From contig JAFUJQ010000038.1 of assembly GCA_017473705.1 (NCBI GenBank), positions 1 through 44,290 of the forward strand: a stretch of 44,290 nt of DNA. The letters are read 5' to 3'. The DNA comes from Bacteroidales bacterium (GTDB lineage: Bacteria > Bacteroidota > Bacteroidia > Bacteroidales > UBA932). Shown here in pieces: positions 1 to 7,405 of this stretch. The notes under the pieces are model-generated. The model did no database searches. It saw only the letters and a list, made by a program, of their open reading frames with translations, and was not told the DNA's origin. Made by a program: the position numbers and the translations under genes. Each line of letters starts with the position of its first letter. The first letter of the stretch is position 1.

Positions 1-135
1 CTCCGGCGACTACAGATCAAGCGCTCCGGGCGGCTCGGCCAAAGGGCCGTCCTCGCGCTTGACTGTTGCCCGAGTATCCTACTTTTTGTCCACCCTTGAA
101 AAATCAAGGTAAAATCATCCTACTTTTTGTCCAGG
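1..135. mobile_element. Putative right end of an insertion sequence
   Basis: This non-coding stretch abuts the point where the next gene's reading frame loses its 5' end. It has a 17-bp motif in two identical copies, at 76-92 and 117-133, and a two-tier hairpin (arms 17-24 and 55-62, inner arms 36-40 and 45-49). Repeated terminal motifs of this kind are typical of IS21-family ends, so I infer an IS terminus. No transposase lies in the window, so the family is a guess. The GC-rich first 75 bases differ from the AT-richer DNA that follows. Confidence 0.4.
76..133. repeat. Two 17-bp direct repeats, 41 bp apart
   Basis: ATCCTACTTTTTGTCCA occurs at 76-92 and again, identically, at 117-133. Between the copies is a small hairpin with arms CCTTGA (94-99) and TCAAGG (104-109) and an AAAA loop. 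Repeated motifs near a terminus are the expected binding sites for an IS21-type transposase. Confidence 0.75.
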
Positions 136-138
136 TGA

Positions 139-1278
139 CCTCAAAACTATACTGTCACAAGAGCAGATAATGGCGCAATAACTGTCGCCAAAGATGGAGA
201 AGTCTGCTCAAATGCGAAAGCTGCTTTGAGGGAAATTGCCTCTCAGGCAGGTTTTACGATCGACGAGAAGTGGAATACATATCAGATCGGTGCAAAACTG
301 ATTTCTTTCCTTGAAAATAAGGGTCTTGTCCCAACTACTGATATTGAGAAAGCTGTCGAAGGCAGTGCTGCAGAAATTGCCGGAGCAAAAGTCAGGGTAT
401 ATGGTAAAGCCCAGAACAGGACAGTTCTCGGCATTGCTCATGCATATATGATCATGTATCCTCATGCTAAACTCGAAGATCTTCGAAAGGCCTTTCCAAA
501 CAGCCTCAATCCGACAGCCGGTACCGACGAACTTTTCACATATGCGACAGTTCCGACTCCGAAAGGGGAATATAGAAGTTATTTCGATCTTCCTGAAGAA
601 TTGCTTGTCACAGGTGATGGCAAGAAGGTCCAGATGGCATGCATGTGGACCAAGCCGACATTCGAGAGGATTGTTTCTCACGCTAAACAATATGGTATCA
701 TTATAGCCGATTTCGAAAAGGCATCAGGTGGAGCAAAAAAGGGAGGATTCCGTCTTGAATACCTGAATGGTTATGTGCCGCCAGTTCAAAAGAAATCCAG
801 AGCAGGTCTGTGGATAGCTATTGCCGTCATCGCAATACTGCTGGCTATCCTTGCTTTCCTTCTTGGCCGCAAGCCTGAACCTCAGATTGTCGAGAAGGTG
901 GTGACAGTTGTCGATACCGTATATGTTCAGCAGATAGAAGAGATAGAGAAGAACTTCAATGCAGCTGAATTCGTTGCCGGAAAGGCAGACCTCAGCGAGT
1001 CGGCCAAGTTCGTCCTTCACGATCTGGCCAAGATGATGCAGAAACATCCAGAAATCAAGCTTCAGCTTGTCGGACATACATCGGCAGAGGGGGATGCCGC
1101 TTTCAATCAGAAACTTTCAGTAGACAGAGCTCAGGCTGCGGTAGACTTTATGGTATCGCACGGCGGCATTGATGCTTCGCGTCTGGAGGCTATCGGAAAG
1201 GGTTCGTCAGAACCAAAGAATGCCGAGAACCCCGAGGCACCAGAAAACCGCAGGACCGAATTCATTGTAGTAGAATAA
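139..1278 (+). CDS. 5'-truncated inner-membrane protein with C-terminal OmpA-like domain
   Basis: The frame is open from just after the TGA at 136-138 and has no ATG before the conserved region. A TTG at 226 would cut into a domain, so I read the gene as missing its original start. In order it encodes: a short module (roughly 160-320) with the signature DGEVCSNAKAALREIA, shared with the gene at 2549; an unrecognised globular part; one membrane segment (about 805-867); and an OmpA-like peptidoglycan-binding domain with LVGHTSAEGD and the LSxxRAxxV motif. The likely topology is N-terminus in the cytoplasm and OmpA domain in the periplasm. If the start has really been lost, expression would need a promoter and start supplied by the flanking element, or the gene is dead. 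Confidence 0.75.
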   Translation, partial: PQNYTVTRADNGAITVAKDGEVCSNAKAALREIASQAGFTIDEKWNTYQIGAKLISFLENKGLVPTTDIEKAVEGSAAEIAGAKVRVYGKAQNRTVLGIAHAYMIMYPHAKLEDLRKAFPNSLNPTAGTDELFTYATVPTPKGEYRSYFDLPEELLVTGDGKKVQMACMWTKPTFERIVSHAKQYGIIIADFEKASGGAKKGGFRLEYLNGYVPPVQKKSRAGLWIAIAVIAILLAILAFLLGRKPEPQIVEKVVTVVDTVYVQQIEEIEKNFNAAEFVAGKADLSESAKFVLHDLAKMMQKHPEIKLQLVGHTSAEGDAAFNQKLSVDRAQAAVDFMVSHGGIDASRLEAIGKGSSEPKNAENPEAPENRRTEFIVVE

Positions 1279-1324
1279 TCAGTTTATCTATAAACATTTT
1301 TATTAACCATTAAAACTTAAAATC

Positions 1325-1639
1325 ATGGCAGAATTTACACTCAACGGCCGTACTAAGGTAAAGACCCTTAAGGCTAACTTCAAGGAGAACTTCGGTTCAA
1401 CACTTCGCGTTTACAAGAGCGCAACTTGCAAGGGCGCATTCGCAGACGATGACGCAACTCTCGCTTCAATCCGCGCAGAGGGCTTCAAGGGCGGCGACCT
1501 CGTAGTTAAGGGCAACATGCAGGTAGGCAACTTCGAGAAGAAGGTGGCTGAACTCTACGGTATCGGTGTTCAGGTAGCAAACGCTGACGACACTAAACTC
1601 GCAGACAACACAGTTACTCTCGTAGCAGCTGGTAAGTAA
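1325..1639 (+). CDS. Small conserved protein of unknown function, 104 aa
   Basis: An acidic/basic 104-aa protein with no signal peptide or membrane segment, beginning MAEFTLNGRTKVKTLK. The same module occurs at residues 60-156 of the protein encoded at 2549: NGRTKVKTLKANFKENFGS aligns with NRRTKVIELKKQFHERFGS, and KGNMQVGNF with RGNLQVGTF. The alternating strand-like and helix-like pattern would fit a compact alpha/beta fold. Codon choice is strongly biased (AAG, CGC, CTC, GGC, GAG), like pfkA at the other end of the window, which suggests high expression. I know similar proteins in Bacteroides only as hypothetical. ATG 1325 follows an A/T-rich leader with no clear Shine-Dalgarno sequence. 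Confidence 0.85.
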   Translation: MAEFTLNGRTKVKTLKANFKENFGSTLRVYKSATCKGAFADDDATLASIRAEGFKGGDLVVKGNMQVGNFEKKVAELYGIGVQVANADDTKLADNTVTLVAAGK

Positions 1640-1656
1640 TCTTACATATCATATTG

Positions 1657-1682
1657 TCCAGGCAGCCTGACCGCTGTCTGGA
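1657..1682 (+). promoter_or_regulatory. Intergenic RNA stem-loop
   Basis: A 10-bp stem with one G-U pair (arms 1657-1666 and 1673-1682, loop CTGACC) lies just after the 104-aa gene. No T-run follows, so it is unlikely to be an intrinsic terminator. I infer a role in protecting the 3' end of the abundant upstream message or partly attenuating the downstream genes. Confidence 0.45.
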
Positions 1683-1710
1683 TAGCCAAATAACTATAAT
1701 AATTGCATCT

Positions 1711-1956
1711 ATGACCAAGGAGTATTACAAGAAGAAGATTATCGATCTTCGTGCTGATATTGCGAAGGAGAAGGAAGCAAAGAAGCGTGACAATGAACGT
1801 TATGCAGCACTTATAAAGGGGGCTTCCTCTCCTTCAAGCAAGGCTTCATACAGAAAGAGCAAGGTAGATGCTGCAGCTCGTCATGACCGTGACATTGAGA
1901 GATACAAGCGTCAGATCGAAGATGCCAAGGAGGCATTGGCAAGACTGAAGAAATAG
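1711..1956 (+). CDS. Small charged coiled-coil protein, 81 aa
   Basis: The protein starts MTKEYYKKKIIDLRADIAKE at ATG 1711. An upstream in-frame TTG at 1654 lies inside the stem-loop region and is less likely. It is almost entirely Lys/Glu/Arg/Ala with heptad-like spacing, broken by a short SSPSSKASY linker, which predicts two helices forming a coiled coil. There is no signal peptide. Its TAG stop shares its last base with the GTG start of the next gene, so translation of the two is probably coupled. Function unknown. Confidence 0.7.
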   Translation: MTKEYYKKKIIDLRADIAKEKEAKKRDNERYAALIKGASSPSSKASYRKSKVDAAARHDRDIERYKRQIEDAKEALARLKK

Positions 1957-2531
1957 TGAAAGTTCTGATCACAGGATTTGAACCATTCGGCGGAAGCTCT
2001 ACCAATTCGTCTTGGGAAGTCGCTTCCGCTGTTTCGCGTGTTCATATATCCGGAGTCAGCATTGAGGCCAGGTTGCTTCCGGTCAGTTTTGGAAGAGTGG
2101 GTGATGTGCTGAAAGGTGTCATTGCAGAGGTCGCTCCTGACATCCTTATCATGCTTGGCCAGTCTGGCCAGAGCGAGTCCATCAGGATAGAGCGCATAGC
2201 GATCAATATGATGGATTCGTCAAAGCCCGACAATGACGGCTATGTCCCTGATGAGGAGGTCATACATCCGGACGGCCCTTCTGCATTGTTCTCGACCCTT
2301 CCGCTCAAGCCATTGCGCAATGTGCTGGTCGCTCAGGGACATAAGGTCAAGATATCGAACAGTGCGGGCTTGTATGTCTGCAACAGGACATACTATGAAG
2401 CGTTGTACCATTTATCTTCACAAGGACGTGCCACCCGTTCGGTCTTTGTACACCTTCCGAAGATTTCGGACGAATGGCCGCTTTCAAGACTCCAGCATAC
2501 TGTGATGCAGTTGATTCAAGTCTTAATTTAA
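1956..2531 (+). CDS. pcp: Pyroglutamyl peptidase I (C15 family)
   Basis: Removes N-terminal pyroglutamate from peptides in the cytoplasm. The catalytic residues of peptidase family C15 can all be read: Glu79 in RIERIAIN, Cys142 in AGLYVCN and His166 in FVHLP, with the family N-terminus MKVLITGFEPFGG. At 191 aa it is slightly shorter than the usual 200-215 but looks intact. The start is GTG, overlapping the TAG of the coiled-coil gene by one base (TAGTG). An enzyme of this type is unexpected within a block of structural and unknown proteins. It might process one of their N-termini, but that is speculation. Confidence 0.93.
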   Translation: MKVLITGFEPFGGSSTNSSWEVASAVSRVHISGVSIEARLLPVSFGRVGDVLKGVIAEVAPDILIMLGQSGQSESIRIERIAINMMDSSKPDNDGYVPDEEVIHPDGPSALFSTLPLKPLRNVLVAQGHKVKISNSAGLYVCNRTYYEALYHLSSQGRATRSVFVHLPKISDEWPLSRLQHTVMQLIQVLI

Positions 2532-2548
2532 ATTATAATTATAACAAT

Positions 2549-4390
2549 ATGGGACTATTAGGTAAATTTGCTAGAGGGCTTGCTGGCCTCTCTGAAAAAC
2601 TTGAAGACAGCATTGAAAAGTTCTCCGATAAATTACAAGATGGGATAGAGCATATCTCTGACAAAATTGAGGACGGAGTAACTGACTTTGTTGATAATCT
2701 ATATGGGGATGATGACTCTGCCAATGCATTCATCCTTAACAGAAGAACAAAGGTCATAGAACTGAAGAAGCAGTTCCATGAAAGATTTGGATCAGTACTG
2801 CATGTTTATGAGGGACGTTCGCAGGTTGACGATGCCGCGACTCTTGCGGAAGTAGGGCTTACCAATCAAGGTACATTCGAGTGCAGAGGCAACCTGCAGG
2901 TGGGCACATTCATCACCAGGATGGCAGAAGAACACGGCCTGAAGGTCAAGGTGTACACCTGTGACGACTGGGTGGCAGTACTTGACGGCCTTACTCTTAC
3001 CGCTTCCGGACTCGTGAAGAAGAGTGCGACCAGGGCTGATATGGAAACTATGCTGGCAGGTCCGTCTGAAGGTGCTGCAGCATCAGGAAAGACTCCGGTA
3101 TCGGAAGTCAAGGCCGGAAGTTTCTCCATAATAAAGAACAGCGACGGCAGTTACTCCGTTTCAATTGACGGAAACATATGCTCAAACTCGAAGGGAGCTA
3201 TGCGCCAGATTGCAGAGGCTTTGGGATTTGAGTACGACAAGGCTTGGACAACTCAGCAGTTTGGAGCAAAGCTCAGTAGGTTCATTCAGGAGAATACCGG
3301 AGTTGCCGAGTCTGCCCCGGCGCAGAAAGAGGAACCGGCTCAGGAACCCAACCCTGCCGTAGATGAACTGAAAGCAGAGGCTGAAAGGCTCAAAGCGGAG
3401 GCCGAGGCAGCTAAGGCGGAAGTGGAGGCAGCAAAGGCAGCGGCAGAAGCAGCAAAAGCAGAAGCCGCAGACAAGGCTAGGGCGGAAGCAGAGGCGGCAA
3501 AGGCTGAAATTGAGAGACTAAAAGCAGAAGCCGAGGCTGCAAAGGCTGAAGCGGAGAAAGCAAAACGTAAAGCTGAAAAGGCAAAGGCAGCACCAGCTTC
3601 AGTATCCGTCAAGGCAAATAAGAAGGATGGAGAGCTCCCTGGAGTGTTTACATTGAAAGACGGCAGAAAGATCTGCTTTTCAAAGGGAAATCTGCAGTTC
3701 CACTGCAAGAACTATGAGTTCAAGTTTGCTGAGGAGCAGTATGAGACTTTGGGAAAGGAAGCAAATGAGAAGTGTGCCCCAGATTATGATGGTTGGATTG
3801 ATATTTTCGGATGGGGAACATCCGGATATATGGGTTGTCAGCCGACTCTGCTTAGTTTCAAAGAAAATGCATATGGTCCTGCAGCCGGAGATCTTACTGG
3901 TGAGAATGCAAACTTTGACTGGGGTGCATATAATCCGATATCTAATGGCGGAAATCAAGAGGGTCTTTGGCGTACTCCAACCAAAGAGGAAATGGAGTAT
4001 CTTTTGGAAAGAAGGCCAAACGCAGATAAGCTAGTAATATGGTGCAACGTTTGCGATAACCCCGGTTGGATATTGCTGCCTGATGACTTCTGGAATAATA
4101 GACTACGTTTTGCTATTGATGTTACAGCATCGTATTCGTGTTTGGAAAATAAATTTGATGCCATACAATGGAGCGAGTTGGAGTCAATGGGCGCAGTATT
4201 CTTCCCTAAGTCAGATTATAGATGCGCAAGTAATGAAAAATACTGGGAAAACTATGATGACGGGAGGTGTTACAGACTTTGGACAACTGTGCGAAATTGG
4301 AACTTTGGGAAGAGTGGTGTAGATGAAGAGGATTGTTCATGGATGCGCCCATGTAGATTTCCTGTCCGCCTCATAAAAGACCTAAAATAA
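2549..4390 (+). CDS. Multi-module coiled-coil protein with C-type-lectin-like C-terminus
   Basis: I take ATG 2549 (613 aa) as the start because a longer frame would overlap pcp. In order: an amphipathic helical N-terminus (1-50); the module of the 104-aa protein (60-156); the DGNICSNSKGAMRQIAEALG module shared with the gene at 139 (about 190-250); an Ala/Glu/Lys coiled coil (270-347); and a C-terminal domain (364-613). The last has the pattern FSKGNLQF...WIDIFGWGTSGY...ISNGG...GLWRTPTKEEM...RFPVRLIKD, typical of FISUMP/formylglycine-enzyme-like domains with a C-type-lectin fold, common in Bacteroidota. There is no signal peptide. Such domains bind ligands and are sometimes variable, but no reverse transcriptase is present here. 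Its role may be to link the two smaller modules to a binding domain. Confidence 0.82.
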   Translation: MGLLGKFARGLAGLSEKLEDSIEKFSDKLQDGIEHISDKIEDGVTDFVDNLYGDDDSANAFILNRRTKVIELKKQFHERFGSVLHVYEGRSQVDDAATLAEVGLTNQGTFECRGNLQVGTFITRMAEEHGLKVKVYTCDDWVAVLDGLTLTASGLVKKSATRADMETMLAGPSEGAAASGKTPVSEVKAGSFSIIKNSDGSYSVSIDGNICSNSKGAMRQIAEALGFEYDKAWTTQQFGAKLSRFIQENTGVAESAPAQKEEPAQEPNPAVDELKAEAERLKAEAEAAKAEVEAAKAAAEAAKAEAADKARAEAEAAKAEIERLKAEAEAAKAEAEKAKRKAEKAKAAPASVSVKANKKDGELPGVFTLKDGRKICFSKGNLQFHCKNYEFKFAEEQYETLGKEANEKCAPDYDGWIDIFGWGTSGYMGCQPTLLSFKENAYGPAAGDLTGENANFDWGAYNPISNGGNQEGLWRTPTKEEMEYLLERRPNADKLVIWCNVCDNPGWILLPDDFWNNRLRFAIDVTASYSCLENKFDAIQWSELESMGAVFFPKSDYRCASNEKYWENYDDGRCYRLWTTVRNWNFGKSGVDEEDCSWMRPCRFPVRLIKDLK

Positions 4391-4391
4391 A

Positions 4392-5258
4392 ATGAAGCGA
4401 ACAATCATAGATCTGCTGAAGATCCTCGCAGATGGCATTAAGCAGGAGTCATCCGATCAATGCTTTTCCTATGTCCAGCAAAGACAGATGATCGGAAGGA
4501 TGTTCGGCAAATACGATCAGAAGGATTACGGTATGGCGAAGGTTATGCTTCGCCTTACCGTGATTGATTCTTTGTATTCCACCAATGCCGCATACAGCTA
4601 TTTCTCCATCGAGGAAATGGCGGAAAAGATAGTAGGTCTTGGATCGGAGCGTGAATGTGCCGATTATTTTTATAAAGTAGCGACAGGCGCGACTGATGAA
4701 AAGAGAATCTTTAACGAGCCGTACGGCATCAGAAAGAATCTCAAGGATGGCAGCAAGCAGATGTCGCTGCTTTCGAAATATGCATATTACCTGCTTATGC
4801 AGGATGCCAAGGCCTACCCTCTGGGATTCCCGATTTATGACAGTCTTGCAATCGAATCATATCCCAAGGTATGCAACAAAGTCCGTCTTGCGGAAAGAAA
4901 AAGCATAGGGGCGAGTATTGAGGCATATGTGAGAGCCATCAACGAATTGCGTGAAGCGATTTTCACTGATAAGAAAATACGTTTTGGTCTTCAGCAGTTC
5001 GACCTGCTGGATGCATACCTCTGGAGGCTAGGTAAGTTTGAGAACGGTAACCATTCTCTCCTTCTCGAAAGGAAGGATTATGTATCGCTGATCAATAATC
5101 TGGGACTTGCGGGCAGCTCCTCTGAGTCAGTGAAGTTCAATGAGTCAGTCAAGGCAAAATGCCTGGAACTTAAAGACAGATGCCTCGTTGGAATCATGGA
5201 CGCGGCCTTCAAAGCGATGATGAAACATTGGTTGATGTTCTATGCTCTTAACGAATAG
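4392..5258 (+). CDS. Unknown protein with an OGG-like Lys/Asp motif, 288 aa
   Basis: Starts one base after the previous stop (TAAAATG), so it is probably co-translated. It is a mainly helical cytoplasmic protein. The middle reads SLLSKYAYYLL followed by GFPIYDS, a spacing that resembles the SK...FPIYDS motif of helix-hairpin-helix glycosylase-fold (OGG-like) proteins, in which Lys and Asp are catalytic. I see no clear helix-hairpin-helix, so this is only a hint. I do not otherwise recognise the family. It ends in TAG overlapping a possible GTG start. Confidence 0.75.
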   Translation: MKRTIIDLLKILADGIKQESSDQCFSYVQQRQMIGRMFGKYDQKDYGMAKVMLRLTVIDSLYSTNAAYSYFSIEEMAEKIVGLGSERECADYFYKVATGATDEKRIFNEPYGIRKNLKDGSKQMSLLSKYAYYLLMQDAKAYPLGFPIYDSLAIESYPKVCNKVRLAERKSIGASIEAYVRAINELREAIFTDKKIRFGLQQFDLLDAYLWRLGKFENGNHSLLLERKDYVSLINNLGLAGSSSESVKFNESVKAKCLELKDRCLVGIMDAAFKAMMKHWLMFYALNE

Positions 5259-5353
5259 TGCGATATGAAATCAAGTATTATATAGGAGAACTCAACCCGA
5301 GCAAGCAGAAGTGGGCTGAGAGCAAATTGAGTATGCATCTGAAGGAGAATTAA
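5258..5353 (+). CDS. Possible 31-aa small ORF
   Basis: A GTG start overlaps the upstream TAG by one base (TAGTG), the same arrangement as at pcp. The frame encodes MRYEIKYYIGELNPSKQKWA plus 11 more residues and ends at TAA 5353, five bases before the next ATG. An AAGGAG inside its 3' end could serve the next gene. It fills the whole gap and reads like real protein, but 31 codons is too short to be certain. Confidence 0.35.
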   Translation: MRYEIKYYIGELNPSKQKWAESKLSMHLKEN

Positions 5354-5357
5354 TAAT

Positions 5358-5834
5358 ATGAGAAAATTTGTATCTTTACTTATTGGTTTAATTATCGGAT
5401 CTACGGTATCATTATATTCGACATCAATGGCAGATACACACATTTATCGCGGAAGGTATACGAATACCTCCGATATTCTTACGACCTGGGACGGAAAGCA
5501 TCTTTATTCCGGCAGGTATACAAACACTTCTGACATTCTCTATACATGGGATGGAAGGCATTTATACAGAGGGCGTTATACGAATACCTCCGACATTCTG
5601 TACACGTGGGATGGGAAGCATGTCTATCGTGGAAGATATACGAACACTTCGGATATCCTCTATACATGGGATGGAAGGCATTTATACAGAGATCGTTACA
5701 CTAATACTTCCGACATTCTGTATACATTCGACGGCAAGCATATTTACAGGGGCCGATATACCAATACGAGCGATATACTTTTGACTACAGACGGCATGAT
5801 TCCTATACCCGTAATGTTGATGGTAATTATATAA
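5358..5834 (+). CDS. Secreted or anchored protein with six 20-aa repeats
   Basis: A 158-aa protein with an N-terminal hydrophobic segment (MRKFVSLLIGLIIGSTVSL) acting as signal peptide or anchor. Six nearly identical 20-aa units follow, with consensus H(L/I)YRGRYTNTSDILYTWDG(K/R). The Tyr/Trp/Asp-rich strand-like units suggest a beta-solenoid or propeller-like surface. The last unit breaks into a hydrophobic tail (MIPIPVMLMVII). In the alternative frame the same DNA reads SYTRNVDGNYIIFYE, closer in style to the repeat, so a recent frameshift near 5780 is possible. AAGGAG lies 11 bases before the ATG. Function unknown. Confidence 0.8.
   Translation: MRKFVSLLIGLIIGSTVSLYSTSMADTHIYRGRYTNTSDILTTWDGKHLYSGRYTNTSDILYTWDGRHLYRGRYTNTSDILYTWDGKHVYRGRYTNTSDILYTWDGRHLYRDRYTNTSDILYTFDGKHIYRGRYTNTSDILLTTDGMIPIPVMLMVII
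5439..5798 (+). repeat. Six tandem 60-bp coding repeats
   Basis: Six in-register 60-bp units start at 5439, 5499, 5559, 5619, 5679 and 5739. The block around TATACGAATACCTCCGA is nearly constant. Differences between copies are mostly synonymous or conservative, which implies selection on the protein repeat together with occasional copy exchange. Confidence 0.95.
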
Positions 5835-5840
5835 TTTTCT

Positions 5841-6125
5841 ATGAGATTTTTCGTTGTTTTTACTTTCGTTGTTGCCATTGCCTTTATGATAGGCCTGGAC
5901 GTCGTTTTGTTCTGTGAGAATGCGCTCTATGGCGTCGGTGGCATCATAGGAATAATTGCATTCTTTATCGCTTACTCCATAAGCGGTGACATGATCGTGG
6001 CTCCAAGGGACTACTGGCGCCTCAGCAATTGGGAGGTCTTCAAGAAGAAGTTCGGCTATGGCTTCGGTGCCTTTGTCATGGTGAGTTTTCTCGCAGCCGC
6101 TATTCTGGGGGCATGCTTTGCATGA
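5841..6125 (+). CDS. Small membrane protein, 94 aa
   Basis: Three hydrophobic segments can be seen (about residues 3-24, 30-48 and 74-93), with a charged loop SGDMIVAPRDYWRLSNWEVF between the second and third. No family was recognised. It starts six bases after the stop of the repeat-protein gene, so the two are likely co-expressed, and its ATG lies within the alternative-frame extension of that gene. Confidence 0.7.
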   Translation: MRFFVVFTFVVAIAFMIGLDVVLFCENALYGVGGIIGIIAFFIAYSISGDMIVAPRDYWRLSNWEVFKKKFGYGFGAFVMVSFLAAAILGACFA

Positions 6126-6143
6126 TTTTAAAGAATTACCGAT

Positions 6144-7391
6144 ATGGCAAAATTCATAGGACTTTCTAAAATAACATCAGGTATATCCAATGTTGTCGAT
6201 AAGGTCAAGGACCATTTGAACAGTGAGGACGAGCAGCCACAAGATAATGTGCCGACAGTCGTGGATTCAATGGCTGAGATGGAACAGCTGATCTGTCAGC
6301 TCAGGACTGGAGCGCCTGTAAACGTCGGAATGGTTCTACAGCAGGAGCTCAGCGTCCTGAAATTCATAGAGTCGCCGAGTATGTCAGGAATGATTGTGGA
6401 TAATATAATAGTGTGTCTGCATAAGGCGCTTGATTCAGCGGAAACTGAGGAGGAGAAGCAGCAGCTTCGAGACTCGATAACTTCAATGCTCCAGAGCGTG
6501 CTGTTTGTGTCGGAGGCCAGACTTCAATACGCAATCAGAAAAGACAAGGAAGAGGCAGTTGAAATGATGGCAAATGCCGGCAATCTTCTGGCGGACAGCG
6601 TTTCCGGACTTGCATATATGATGCTTCCCGGCGGTCAGGCCAAGGCTGTTCCAATGGTGAAGAATATCCTTGATCCTGCTGTACTTGGTTCTTCCGTAAC
6701 GAATTTCCTGACTGCTAGAAAAAAGCAGGAGATGCTGGAGGAAAAGATCAAGGATCATAACGAGATGTTGGAGAACCTCTTCAAGACTTTTGACAGATAT
6801 TTCCCGATCATAGGTCCGTCCATACAGATCCATGGAATGCTGTCGAGGTATGTGAAGCAGTTGGAGCGCAGTTATAGGGAGGCACAATATAAAGAGGTCG
6901 AATCTTATACGACCAGACTGTCTGAGCAGAAAGAATCCCTTGTCAGCAATGCTGCATCATCAGTTCACAAGAACCTGGGTAACAGCCTGTACGAGAGGGT
7001 GGCCAAAGGGGTCCTCGACGTGGTAGGTTCGTTGGCGAATGCATTAAAGAAGCCAGATACCTTGACTTATGAGGAAGTGAAGCAGCTCCACATTATCCAG
7101 AAAAACAAAGTAGAAACAGTCCGGGAAAAGATTGCTCTCATCCATACGGTGTTAAGCGACAAGAAGGCACAGCTTGAATCAGCAGGACTCTTCCAGGCAA
7201 GCCTTAAGAGCAGGCTGACGAGTGAAATCAAGGCAACAGAGAAGGAATTAACAGCTCTGAATCAAGAACTCATTGACGCTGAAGAAAAACTGAGGATAGT
7301 CCAAGATATGATAATTCCTGCGGAAGAACGTGTCGCCGCATATGTTTCAGACCTCTGCAGAATAGCAGAGAAATATGCAATCAGCTTATAA
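6144..7391 (+). CDS. Helical coiled-coil protein of unknown function, 415 aa
   Basis: Cytoplasmic, without signal peptide. The N-terminus (SKITSGISNVVDKVKDHL) is an amphipathic helix like that of the protein at 2549. The rest is helical, with one apolar stretch (SVSGLAYMMLPGGQAKAVPMV, about residues 153-172) and long coiled coils in the C-terminal half. The layout, with helices around a short apolar hairpin, could fit a membrane-associating or scaffold protein. I do not recognise a family. It sits 14 bases before the first channel gene and may be its partner. Confidence 0.75.
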   Translation: MAKFIGLSKITSGISNVVDKVKDHLNSEDEQPQDNVPTVVDSMAEMEQLICQLRTGAPVNVGMVLQQELSVLKFIESPSMSGMIVDNIIVCLHKALDSAETEEEKQQLRDSITSMLQSVLFVSEARLQYAIRKDKEEAVEMMANAGNLLADSVSGLAYMMLPGGQAKAVPMVKNILDPAVLGSSVTNFLTARKKQEMLEEKIKDHNEMLENLFKTFDRYFPIIGPSIQIHGMLSRYVKQLERSYREAQYKEVESYTTRLSEQKESLVSNAASSVHKNLGNSLYERVAKGVLDVVGSLANALKKPDTLTYEEVKQLHIIQKNKVETVREKIALIHTVLSDKKAQLESAGLFQASLKSRLTSEIKATEKELTALNQELIDAEEKLRIVQDMIIPAEERVAAYVSDLCRIAEKYAISL

Positions 7392-7405
7392 AAAGATTCT
7401 TACCT

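Noticed and set aside
2549-4390. Diversity-generating retroelement
   Set aside because: A C-type-lectin-like domain alone is not enough; no reverse transcriptase or template repeat is in the window.
5439-5798. CRISPR-like repeat array
   Set aside because: The units are contiguous, coding and without unique spacers, so this is a tandem coding repeat.
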